NCBI GenBank assembly: GCA_017613995.1
Contig: JAGACT010000114.1
Span: 1-6,580, forward strand
Reading direction: 5' to 3'
Length of the DNA: 6,580 bases
Origin: Eubacteriaceae bacterium
GTDB taxonomy: Bacteria; Bacillota; Clostridia; Eubacteriales; Anaerofustaceae
Shown here in pieces: positions 1 to 6,242 of the stretch. Position 1 is the stretch's first letter, and every line of letters starts with the position of its first letter. The notes beneath the pieces are model-generated. The model was not told the origin of the DNA, ran no database searches, and saw only the letters and a program-made list of their open reading frames with translations. A program made the position numbers and the translations under genes.

Positions 1-738
1 ATAGAAGAGGGCCGGGAAATCTCCTTCTTTCCTTCCGTCCGGACTGAGATAATACAATGAGGCAACTCTGTCCTTCTTCTCTTCAGGTACATGGAAATAC
101 GTATCGGTCATCCCGAGGGGCTTGAAGATATTCTCGCTGAGAAATTCACCGAAGGTCATGCCGGTTATCACCTCGGCAATGGCTGCGGTTATATCCAGGC
201 TCTGACCGTAGTAGAAGTGCTCCCCTGCCTCGAAGGCTCCCGGAACAGACGCCGCCGCTTTGGCGAACTCCTGAAGGGTATACCTGCCTTCCTTCTCCAG
301 TTCATCCGTAAGCTTCGATATCTCCTCGCTGTTGGGATTATTGCGGTGCCAGTTCACAGTGATGCCCGAGGTCATGTCGAAGGTGTGGCCGACCGTGACC
401 ACGTTCTTCGCAGGTTCGACCGTTATATCTCCCAGTGGCGAATACTTGTAAACCTTACGGTCCTCAAATTCCGGTATGAACATGCTCACCGGATCGGTGA
501 GAAGGAACTTGCCTTTCTCGAAGAGCTGCATGCAGGCAACGCTCGCGATCGGCTTGGTCATGGATGCCAGCTGGCAGATAGTCTTCCCGTCAAAGGGAGT
601 CTTTCTGCTCTCGCTCGCATATCCGACGAACCTGTCATACACGAGGTCCGTGCCTTTGAAGACTCTGAGACCTGCCCCGGCCGGTCCCGTTTCTATAACT
701 TCGTCCAGAAGCTTGTCTAATTCCTTTATATTCCCCAT
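1..738 (-). CDS. Serine hydrolase of the beta-lactamase / class C (EstB-like) family, N-terminal 246 residues only
   Basis: The frame is open from an ATG at 738 down to the left edge without a stop, so the C-terminal part lies outside the window. Residues 59-62 read S-M-T-K, the SxxK nucleophile and general-base motif of the class C beta-lactamase / penicillin-binding-protein fold. Further matches are H118-TFDMTSG-I126, equivalent to the family's 'LLtHtSG' segment, Y177-G178-Q179 followed by a 'D-I-T-A-A-I-A-E-V-I-T-G' helix at the place of the usual Y-S-N motif, and 'PLGM' at 207-210. There is no signal peptide or membrane segment at the N-terminus, so a cytoplasmic esterase or peptidase-like hydrolase is more likely than a secreted beta-lactamase. 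The family is confident, but substrate and exact reaction are unknown. The start is fixed by an AGGAGGA sequence five bases upstream. The gene has its own promoter and sits behind a terminator, so it is probably not part of the transporter operon. Confidence 0.85.
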   Translation of the reverse strand, partial: MGNIKELDKLLDEVIETGPAGAGLRVFKGTDLVYDRFVGYASESRKTPFDGKTICQLASMTKPIASVACMQLFEKGKFLLTDPVSMFIPEFEDRKVYKYSPLGDITVEPAKNVVTVGHTFDMTSGITVNWHRNNPNSEEISKLTDELEKEGRYTLQEFAKAAASVPGAFEAGEHFYYGQSLDITAAIAEVITGMTFGEFLSENIFKPLGMTDTYFHVPEEKKDRVASLYYLSPDGRKEGDFPALFY

Positions 739-743
739 CGTTA

Positions 744-750
744 TCCTCCT
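744..750 (-). promoter_or_regulatory. Ribosome binding site of the serine hydrolase
   Basis: The minus strand reads AGGAGGA here, five bases before the ATG at 738. It is a near-perfect Shine-Dalgarno sequence and decides the start codon. Confidence 0.8.
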
Positions 751-772
751 GGTCTGTGTCTCTTTTGTGAAA

Positions 773-801
773 ATTATATCATCCCTGCGAGATACAATTA
801 A
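773..801 (-). promoter_or_regulatory. Sigma-A-type promoter of the serine hydrolase
   Basis: A perfect -10 box TATAAT (773-778) is preceded by TGA, giving an extended -10 (TGn). A weak -35, TTAATT (796-801), lies 17 bases upstream. Transcription should start near 766, leaving a short leader of about 27 nt before the ATG at 738. The promoter lies between the operon's terminator and the hydrolase, which supports independent transcription. The poor -35 is compensated by the extended -10. Confidence 0.65.
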
Positions 802-838
802 AGCATATCTCTGAAGGGATATGAAAATCGTGAACGAT

Positions 839-872
839 AAAGCCTCTTCGGGGCATTACCCGAAAAGGCTTT
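839..872 (-). terminator. Stem-loop terminator at the end of the transporter operon
   Basis: Positions 839-852 pair with 859-872, with a single C/A mismatch (846/865). This gives a stem of about 13 pairs with a six-base loop (853-858). On the minus strand it is followed by TTTATCGTT, a moderately U-rich tail about 50 bases after the stop codon of the last ATPase. On the plus strand the run of T is also short, so the element may work in both directions. The stem is convincing, but the poor U-tract lowers certainty about efficiency. Confidence 0.6.
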
Positions 873-922
873 TCCTGCAATTGCTATTATTCTGTGAAAA
901 CCCGGCCGGAAATTTCCCGAAG

Positions 923-1645
923 CTACTGTGAAACTCCCTGGGTTTTTTCCGGAAACGAAGCAGCTCCGTCCGTTTCCTGCGCGACGCAGCCGTGTTCCAC
1001 ACGGTATATCCTGTCGCATACCATCTCGCACAGGGTCCTGTTATGGGAGATGAAGACGAAGGACGCTCCCTTCTCTCGCTGGTATTCCCTTAGCATGTTG
1101 ATGATCTGTCCCTGGGAGATGACGTCCAGCATGCTCGTCGGCTCATCCAGGACCATCACCTCAGGCTCGAAGGTAAGGAGCCTCGAGAGCGCCGCGCGCT
1201 GAAGCTCCCCTCCGGAGAGCTCCGAGGGCTTTCTGAGAAGATGTTCCTCATGCAGGCCGAAGCGCTGTATGCTCTCTATGAGTATCTCCTTCGAATACTC
1301 GATATTGAATATTTTGTAGGGCTCCACCATCGACTTTATCAGAGGGAGCGCCGGATTGAAGGACACCTCCGGATGCTGGAAGAGTATCTGGATATTCCTT
1401 CTTTCCTTTCCCCTGAAGGGATAGGATATCTCCTTTTCATCGTAGAAAATCTTTCCCGACGTTGGCTTAAGGAGGCCAGAGAGCATCTGGCCGATCGTGG
1501 ATTTCCCGCTCCCGCTGCTTCCGAAAAGACCGATGGTCTCCCCTTTATCCAGCGTGATATCCACGTCCAGGGCGCCTATCGTTTTTTCGGAGGAGCCGGT
1601 ACGGCTGTCGTAGATCTTAGTAAGTTTTTCAGTTCTTATCCTCAT
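923..1645 (-). CDS. ABC transporter ATPase, DppF/NikE/CntF-like (second ATPase)
   Basis: This is one of two nucleotide-binding subunits that power import of the solute caught by the lipoprotein; it acts on the cytoplasmic face. The visible motifs are Walker A GSSGSGKST (42-50, Lys48), Q-loop Gln90, signature LSGGEL (143-148), Walker B VMVLDE (163-168) and H-loop His201, so it should be a competent ATPase. At 240 residues it is short. It lacks the C-terminal extension with cysteines and the 'HPYT' motif found in long Opp/Dpp ATPases, and it resembles NikE- or CntF-length proteins instead. The ATG at 1645 lies inside the preceding ATPase gene, whose stop is at 1629-1631, giving a 17-base overlap. 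Translation is probably coupled, because the upstream Shine-Dalgarno (AAGGTG-like) is weak. It is the last gene of the operon. Substrate class cannot be read from the ATPase. Confidence 0.93.
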   Translation of the reverse strand: MRIRTEKLTKIYDSRTGSSEKTIGALDVDITLDKGETIGLFGSSGSGKSTIGQMLSGLLKPTSGKIFYDEKEISYPFRGKERRNIQILFQHPEVSFNPALPLIKSMVEPYKIFNIEYSKEILIESIQRFGLHEEHLLRKPSELSGGELQRAALSRLLTFEPEVMVLDEPTSMLDVISQGQIINMLREYQREKGASFVFISHNRTLCEMVCDRIYRVEHGCVAQETDGAASFPEKTQGVSQ

Positions 1646-2561
1646 ACAGCCAGCACCTTACCTTTCTGTCGCCCACATCGAACAAGGGCGGCATCTCGCT
1701 GCACTTTGCAGTGCAGTCCTTGCATCTGTGTTTATATCTGCACCCTCCCTTGCCGAAGTCGTCGTGGGACGGGGCGAAGCCTACGTTGTCCACTATCATC
1801 CCGTTCTCGGGGATGGCCTTTACCATATCCCGGGTGTAGGGATGCAGGGGATCGTTCAGTATCTCTTCGGTGGAGGCGAACTCGACCTGGGCCGCCGAGT
1901 ACAGAACGCATATATGATCGCTTATGCGGCTCGCGAACATCAGATCGTGGGTGACGCACAGAAGGCTCTGTTCCGTCAGACGGTTGAGCGAATCCACGAC
2001 GAGGGATACTCTCTCCTCATCCAGACCTTTGGAGGGCTCGTCCGCCAGAAGGATCTTTGAGCCCGCGATGATCCCCATGGCGATCATCGCCCTCTGCCTC
2101 ATCCCTCCGCTGAAGGTATGGGGATAGGATGCCGCAAGCTCCTCTTCATTGCCCATATTGAGGGTCTTCATGACCTCGACGCTTTTGGCGACCGAATCCT
2201 TCTTGTCCCATCCCTGATGCTCCACCAGAGGTTCCCCGACCTGTTCGCCGACCCTCATGAGGGGATTGAGGCTCGCTCCTCCTCCCTGGGGCACATATGA
2301 GATGAGAGCGCCTCTGATCTTGTCGAGCTGCTTTCTGTTCATCTTCAGGATGTCCTCGCCGTTGAGGAGCACCTCTCCCGTGACGACGGCGTTCTTGGCC
2401 AGCAGGCACATGACCGCCAGAAGCAGTACGCTCTTGCCGCTGCCGGTCTCCCCTACCAGCGCTATCCTGCCCTTGTCCGGCAGGGTCAGCGTCACATCCT
2501 GCACGGCCAGCACATCGCTGTCCGCGCTGAAGCTTACGGATAGATTCTTTATCTCAAGCAT
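1629..2561 (-). CDS. ABC transporter ATPase, DppD/OppD-like, with C-terminal cysteine cluster (first ATPase)
   Basis: This is the partner nucleotide-binding subunit of the importer, 310 residues long. Motifs in order are Walker A GETGSGKSV (37-45, Lys43), Q-loop Gln92, signature FSGGM (150-154), Walker B ILLADE (170-175) and H-loop His205. 'DPLHPYTRDM' (237-246) is a hallmark of oligopeptide/nickel ATPases and marks the start of their C-terminal domain. That domain carries Cys274, Cys280, Cys283, Cys287 and Cys303. The same region in DppD-type proteins is reported to bind an iron-sulfur cluster, so a cluster here is plausible by homology but is not shown. The D-loop region reads PSKGLD instead of the common PTTALD. 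The ATG at 2561 follows the second permease's stop by 8 bases, with GAGGT repeats immediately upstream serving as ribosome binding site. Confidence 0.93.
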   Translation of the reverse strand: MLEIKNLSVSFSADSDVLAVQDVTLTLPDKGRIALVGETGSGKSVLLLAVMCLLAKNAVVTGEVLLNGEDILKMNRKQLDKIRGALISYVPQGGGASLNPLMRVGEQVGEPLVEHQGWDKKDSVAKSVEVMKTLNMGNEEELAASYPHTFSGGMRQRAMIAMGIIAGSKILLADEPSKGLDEERVSLVVDSLNRLTEQSLLCVTHDLMFASRISDHICVLYSAAQVEFASTEEILNDPLHPYTRDMVKAIPENGMIVDNVGFAPSHDDFGKGGCRYKHRCKDCTAKCSEMPPLFDVGDRKVRCWLYEDKN

Positions 2562-2569
2562 ACCTCACC

Positions 2570-3376
2570 TCACTTGTTCTGCTGTCCGTAATAACCGACG
2601 AGCATGAATCCCAGCACCGCGAGAGACGTGCATATGATGGGAGGAAGATACCACCAGTACAGTCCCCTGATAACGCCGTTTCTGAAAAAGGCATAGTGAA
2701 GGATGCTTCCCCAGCTCTTTTCCCCGAACTCGCCCAGTCCCAGAAAGCTCAGGCTCGCCTCCGTCATCATCGCTCCGGAAACGGACATGGCGCCTCTCGA
2801 GAGGATGATGTCCTTTATATTTGGAGCCAGGTGCTTGAACATTATGACCGAGTCCTTCTGCCCTATGGCCTTCTCTATCTTGATGAAAGGCTCCTCCATG
2901 AGGGTGAGCAGACGGGAACGCAGTATCCTTGCAGTGCCTGTCCACGAGGTGATGCTTATCGCCACGATCAGGCTGAGCTTTCCCGGATTGAGATAGCATA
3001 CGAGCAGCGTCGTAAGGGCAAGCCCGGGCACGGCCATGGCCAGGGACGTCAGGGAGGTGATCAGCCTGTCCACGATGCCCCCGTAATAGGCCGACAGAAG
3101 GGCAAACGTCGTCCCGACGAGAGTCGCGATCACCGCAGCGAAGACCCCGATGAGCATGGACACCCTGGTCCCGTAGATGAGCTCGCTGAAGATGTCCTGT
3201 CCGAGATCGTTGGTCCCGAGCAGATGAGCGCTGTCAGGTCTCTGATAGACGTTGATGCTCGTAATGGCAGGGTCATAGGGCGCCAGCTGCTCGCAGAAGA
3301 TGGCGATGACAATGAAAATGCCGATGATGACGCTTCCGACGATGACGGGGAGATTCTTCTTTTTCTTCTTACGCAT
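2570..3376 (-). CDS. ABC transporter permease, DppC/OppC/NikC-like
   Basis: This integral membrane subunit forms half of the translocation channel. It has 268 residues. The N-terminus is a run of lysines (3-7) followed by a hydrophobic helix (about 9-28), fitting the positive-inside rule. The stretch 51-71 contains H-L-L-G-T-N-D-L-G-Q-D, the OppC-family hallmark (usually HplGTDdlGRD). The cytoplasmic coupling (EAA) loop lies at about 163-186 and ends in H-L-A-P-N. Residues 206-215 read EASLSFLGLG, another family hallmark. About five or six hydrophobic segments are visible. The ATG overlaps the end of the first permease by 8 bases (ATGCGTAA) and has a strong AAAGGAG site upstream, so expression is tied to its neighbour. 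Nothing is truncated. Nickel, peptide and other solute permeases share these motifs, so they do not reveal the cargo. Confidence 0.93.
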   Translation of the reverse strand: MRKKKKKNLPVIVGSVIIGIFIVIAIFCEQLAPYDPAITSINVYQRPDSAHLLGTNDLGQDIFSELIYGTRVSMLIGVFAAVIATLVGTTFALLSAYYGGIVDRLITSLTSLAMAVPGLALTTLLVCYLNPGKLSLIVAISITSWTGTARILRSRLLTLMEEPFIKIEKAIGQKDSVIMFKHLAPNIKDIILSRGAMSVSGAMMTEASLSFLGLGEFGEKSWGSILHYAFFRNGVIRGLYWWYLPPIICTSLAVLGFMLVGYYGQQNK

Positions 3377-4382
3377 TGACTTTCTCCTTTATCCTCGGAT
3401 CTATCAGGGCAATGACGATATCGCTCAGCAGAGTTGCCAGTACGACGCATACGGCCGAGATCAGGAAGCACAGCTGAGCTGTGGGGAAATCCCTGTTGGT
3501 GACCGCCTGGTAGTACAGCTGGCCCATGCCCTTCCAGCCGAAGATCGTCTCCACGATCATGGAGCCGGACAGAAGTCCTCCCATCTGCATGCACATCGAA
3601 GTGATATACGGCAGCATGGCGTTTCTCATCACGTGCTTGAAGAGCACCTTTCTGTCGGGCAGTCCCTTGGCTGCGGCCGTCGTGGTATAGTCTTCCCTTC
3701 TGACCTGGGAGACGCTGGATTTCATCGTCATGAAATCGCTGAAGGTGCGGAACATCACCATTATGATAAGAGGCAGCGTCATGTGCAGCAGAAGATCCTT
3801 CACATACTCAGCGCCCGTGAGCATCCCGCTGGTCATTCCGCTTATCGGGAAGATCCTCAGCTTGTAGGAGAATACGACAAGCATGAGTATGCCTATGCAG
3901 TTGGAGGGCACCGTATTCATGAACAGGGATATCGGAGTCATTATCATGTCGAACTTCCCTCCCGGGTGCCAGCCCGCTATTATCCCGAGGACCGCGCCGA
4001 ACACTCCCCCGAGTATCAGCGTGGGAACGGAGATGAGCAGCGTCCACTTGCAGCATTTAAGCACGTTGTATATCACGGGCTGGTTGTTGTTGTAGGAGAC
4101 TCCGAAGTCCATGGTGGCGATGCTCTTTAAGTATTTCAGATACTGAATGTGCAGAGGGTCGTTGAGCCCGTATTTCGTGATCACGCGCTCCAGTTCCTCG
4201 GGATTGTTTTCCAGAAGAAAATAGTAATCCTCTGTCCCGATAAGATGCTTTATGACATCTCCGGGCATGAAGTGCACCATCAGAAAGGAGATGGTTATGA
4301 TTACGTAGATGGTGAGGATACTAGTGAGCACCTTTTTGAGTATGTGCCTGGCAGTCTGTATCTTTGCATTCTTTTTATCCAT
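3369..4382 (-). CDS. ABC transporter permease, DppB/OppB/NikB-like
   Basis: This is the second channel subunit, 337 residues from the ATG at 4382. Family signatures appear in the expected order: an N-terminal helix (about 18-38) ending in M-P-G-D-V (39-43), YGLNDPLHIQYLKYL (71-85), DFG (92-94), the EAA coupling loop from D231 to P258 containing A-A-A-K-G-L (236-241) and R-N-A-M-L-P (253-258), E278-T-I-F-G-W-K-G-M-G (278-287), and the terminal D-P-R-I-K (328-332). I chose 4382 over the in-frame GTG at 4421. The longer version would begin inside a GC-rich terminator-like hairpin and add 13 residues unlike the family, whereas M-D-K-K at 4382 is a normal DppB start. No clear Shine-Dalgarno precedes 4382; instead there is a TGGTATACCA palindrome. 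Expression is therefore likely lower than that of the binding protein upstream. Confidence 0.92.
   Translation of the reverse strand: MDKKNAKIQTARHILKKVLTSILTIYVIITISFLMVHFMPGDVIKHLIGTEDYYFLLENNPEELERVITKYGLNDPLHIQYLKYLKSIATMDFGVSYNNNQPVIYNVLKCCKWTLLISVPTLILGGVFGAVLGIIAGWHPGGKFDMIMTPISLFMNTVPSNCIGILMLVVFSYKLRIFPISGMTSGMLTGAEYVKDLLLHMTLPLIIMVMFRTFSDFMTMKSSVSQVRREDYTTTAAAKGLPDRKVLFKHVMRNAMLPYITSMCMQMGGLLSGSMIVETIFGWKGMGQLYYQAVTNRDFPTAQLCFLISAVCVVLATLLSDIVIALIDPRIKEKVNA
3384..3390 (-). promoter_or_regulatory. Ribosome binding site of the second permease
   Basis: The minus strand reads AAAGGAG seven bases before the ATG at 3376, within the end of the first permease gene. It supports the overlapping start. 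Confidence 0.7.
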
Positions 4383-4394
4383 CGGTGGTATACC

Positions 4395-4428
4395 AAAAGG
4401 CTGCCGCGCCACCCCGGGCACGGCAGCC
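4395..4428 (-). terminator. Intercistronic GC-rich hairpin with T-tract between binding-protein and permease genes
   Basis: Twelve to thirteen bases after the binding protein's stop codon, an 8-bp perfect stem (4421-4428 with 4399-4406) continues past one mismatch into three more GC pairs around a small loop. It is followed on the minus strand by TTTT (4395-4398). This has the form of an intrinsic terminator, or a partial one, but the rest of the operon lies downstream. It most likely reduces read-through into the permease and ATPase genes, or protects the 3' end of the binding-protein mRNA, so that the lipoprotein is made in excess. That effect is inferred from similar arrangements in other ABC import operons. 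Confidence 0.75.
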
Positions 4429-4439
4429 TGATACTCTGT

Positions 4440-6113
4440 TTATTTAGCTTTGAGCGTGGTCCAGGTCTTGTTGTTGATAACGCCCCATGACGGGAAGTTA
4501 TCCCAGCCCTGGATCGCATCCGTCCTGTAGGGGAAGAAGCTCTTCGTCCAGCCGAGGGATGCTCCTATGAGCTGCTCGCTGAAGATCTCCTGCAGTCTCT
4601 TGATATGGGATACGAATTCCTCCTCGGAGGAGGAGGCTATCATGTTCCAGACTTCTGAGTTGAATTCGGGATCCTGGCAGGTCCCCCAGAGCCATGAGCT
4701 CTCCCTTGTGGTGCCGGGCTGAGGCTCGTAGACATAGTAACGGAACGCGGTTGATGTGCCGAGGGCCATTCCGGAGGTGGTGTAGCCGATGGCGATGTCA
4801 TAGTTTCCGTCAAGGATGTTGCTCTCCCAGATCTCGCTGTTGGCGATCATCTCGGGATCGATATGGGTCTTGATGCCGATCGCTTTGAGGTTGTCCATCA
4901 TGACTTCCGCGATCCTGTTCCTTAGGTTCATGTCCTTCGAATACTGAGGAACGACGAGGATGTCGAGCGGGCTGCCGTCCGGGAATTCCCTGAAGCCGTC
5001 TCCGTCCTTGTCGACGTATCCGGCCTCGTTCAGGATCTTTTCGGCCTCTGCCGTATCCTGCTTGAACTTCGGATAGGTATTCACGAAGCCGAGGCACGGA
5101 GGAGCGAGCAGGTTCGAGGTGGGAACTTCGCCGTACTTTCCGCCCTGGACGTTCGCGAGCAGCTCCCAGTCGAAGCACTTGAGGACGGCGTTCCTCATGT
5201 TGTAATCGGAGAATGCGGGCCTGGTCATGCCGAAGGTGATCTGGTTCTGTCCGGCATAGTAGCTCTCGCCGATATCGATGTTGGGATCCGAGGCGACCAT
5301 GTCGATCAGTGTCGCGTCGATGGGTGATGAATATGCATAATAGCAGTCGATCTCATTGTTCTGAAGAGCCATGAGCACGGCAGTCTGGTCAGCGTATGTC
5401 TTTACAGTGACCTTGTCGACCGTGATCTCGCCGGCATAGTTGTTCTGAGGGATGGCTTCATAAACGGAAACGCCCGCGTCCACATCCTTGGAGACGAGCT
5501 TGTAGGGGCCGCAGCCGATCGCAGCTCTCTCGTCCGTCCAGCTGCCGTAGTCCGGGTTCCCGGCCATTTCCTTCCAGATATGCTCAGGAATGCAGCCTAC
5601 GGTCATCGCGCCTCTGAGGAGGAACTGATATGCGTCAGGCTCCGAGAAGGTGAGTCTCGCGCTTCCCTCCCCCGTCAGCTCCCATTTCTCGAGATGGATG
5701 AGATAATTGGATTTGGCGGTATTCTTGAGGAAATCGAAGGTGAACATGACGTCGCTGCCCGTGACAGGCTCCCCGTCTCCCCACAGAGCAGTCGTCGGGA
5801 ACGTGAAGTCCAGTACCTTTCCGTCATCCGATATAGTGAACGACGTCATGAAGTACGGCTGGACCTGCCTGTTCTCGTCGATGTAGACCCAGTTGCCGTG
5901 TACGAAACCGATGTAGTTGATCCTGCCGAAGATACCGCCCTGGCTTAAGATGTTGAAGGTATCGTTGGCAGTGGTGGTGCCGATCCTGAGCTCCGCCACG
6001 TGGCCGCCCGATTTGGAGCCGCTGTTGCCGCCGGATGAACCGCAAGCAGCAAAGCCGACTACCAGGAGAGAGGCGATCAGCATGCACAGGATCTTTGAAT
6101 AGCTTTTCTTCAT
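4440..6113 (-). CDS. Lipoprotein solute-binding protein, family 5 (peptide/nickel type)
   Basis: This is the extracellular receptor of the importer. It has 557 residues, a normal length for SBP family 5. The start at 6113 is chosen because GGAGGT lies four bases upstream and the protein then begins with a classic lipoprotein signal: M-K-K-S-Y-S-K, a hydrophobic core (8-22), and G-F-A-A-C with Cys24 as the lipidated residue. A Gly/Ser linker (25-37) follows. Residues 110-124 contain L-W-G-D-G-E-P-V-T-G-S-D-V-M-F, the family 5 hallmark (usually WhDGxPvTAeDVvF). 'GCGPYKL' (200-206) replaces the usual vGTGPY/F. The segment D368-x-D370-G-D372-G with E376 resembles a metal-binding loop but is common in this family. 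Family and role are secure. Whether the cargo is a peptide, metal chelate or corrinoid is unknown; the leader's riboswitch-like element argues for a B12- or cobalt-related one. Confidence 0.92.
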   Translation of the reverse strand: MKKSYSKILCMLIASLLVVGFAACGSSGGNSGSKSGGHVAELRIGTTTANDTFNILSQGGIFGRINYIGFVHGNWVYIDENRQVQPYFMTSFTISDDGKVLDFTFPTTALWGDGEPVTGSDVMFTFDFLKNTAKSNYLIHLEKWELTGEGSARLTFSEPDAYQFLLRGAMTVGCIPEHIWKEMAGNPDYGSWTDERAAIGCGPYKLVSKDVDAGVSVYEAIPQNNYAGEITVDKVTVKTYADQTAVLMALQNNEIDCYYAYSSPIDATLIDMVASDPNIDIGESYYAGQNQITFGMTRPAFSDYNMRNAVLKCFDWELLANVQGGKYGEVPTSNLLAPPCLGFVNTYPKFKQDTAEAEKILNEAGYVDKDGDGFREFPDGSPLDILVVPQYSKDMNLRNRIAEVMMDNLKAIGIKTHIDPEMIANSEIWESNILDGNYDIAIGYTTSGMALGTSTAFRYYVYEPQPGTTRESSWLWGTCQDPEFNSEVWNMIASSSEEEFVSHIKRLQEIFSEQLIGASLGWTKSFFPYRTDAIQGWDNFPSWGVINNKTWTTLKAK

Positions 6114-6117
6114 TGCT

Positions 6118-6123
6118 ACCTCC
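6118..6123 (-). promoter_or_regulatory. Ribosome binding site of the solute-binding lipoprotein
   Basis: The minus strand reads GGAGGT four bases before the ATG at 6113. It rules out the longer in-frame start at 6230, which would lie in the leader hairpin. Confidence 0.8.
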
Positions 6124-6160
6124 GAAATGATTTTTCCGCTGCCTTCCCCTAATCTCCCTG

Positions 6161-6192
6161 AAAATAAAAAACATATACCGTGCTGGTATATG
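6161..6192 (-). terminator. Leader terminator II (perfect 8-bp hairpin with long U-tract)
   Basis: On the minus strand CATATACC (6185-6192) pairs perfectly with GGTATATG (6172-6179) around the five-base loop AGCAC. It is followed at once by T6-A-T4 (6161-6171). This is the form of an intrinsic terminator in the leader, 48 bases before the start codon and downstream of the riboswitch-like element, so it is a good candidate for the expression platform. The stem is AU-rich and thus of modest strength. As DNA the same inverted repeat could also be an operator, but its T-tract favours termination. Confidence 0.7.
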
Positions 6193-6199
6193 ATATTAT

Positions 6200-6234
6200 A
6201 AAAAATCTCATAGACTGGTGTCGGCAGCACTACG
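6200..6234 (-). terminator. Leader terminator-like hairpin I
   Basis: Directly after the aptamer the minus strand can form CGTAG (6230-6234) with CTATG (6209-6213), a bulged T (6229), then GCTG (6225-6228) with CAGT (6214-6217), around a seven-base loop CCGACAC (6218-6224). Three bases later comes T6 (6200-6205). It contains two G-U pairs, so it is weaker than a typical terminator, but its position between aptamer and start codon fits a riboswitch expression platform. Its loop might instead be the platform loop that docks with the aptamer in cobalamin riboswitches. Confidence 0.45.
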
Positions 6235-6242
6235 TTTTACAG

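Noticed and set aside
91..4130. Long plus-strand open frames at 91-720, 1241-1954, 2696-3379 and 3300-4130
   Set aside because: They lie antisense to clearly conserved minus-strand genes, have low-complexity His/Arg/Gly-rich translations and no ribosome binding sites. They are shadows caused by the codon bias of the real genes.
3369..4421. Longer first-permease reading from the GTG at 4421
   Set aside because: The start would lie inside the intercistronic hairpin, and the 13 added residues do not resemble DppB N-termini.
6195..6224. Second promoter (CCGACA, 18 bases, TATAAT) within the leader
   Set aside because: The -10 overlaps the T-tract of hairpin I and the -35 overlaps its loop. The AT-rich match is better explained by the terminator, although a weak internal start cannot be excluded.
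4440..6230. Longer binding-protein reading starting at 6230
   Set aside because: The extra 39 residues would be encoded by the leader hairpins and T-tracts and would bury the lipoprotein signal. The ATG at 6113 has an excellent Shine-Dalgarno and a proper signal peptide.
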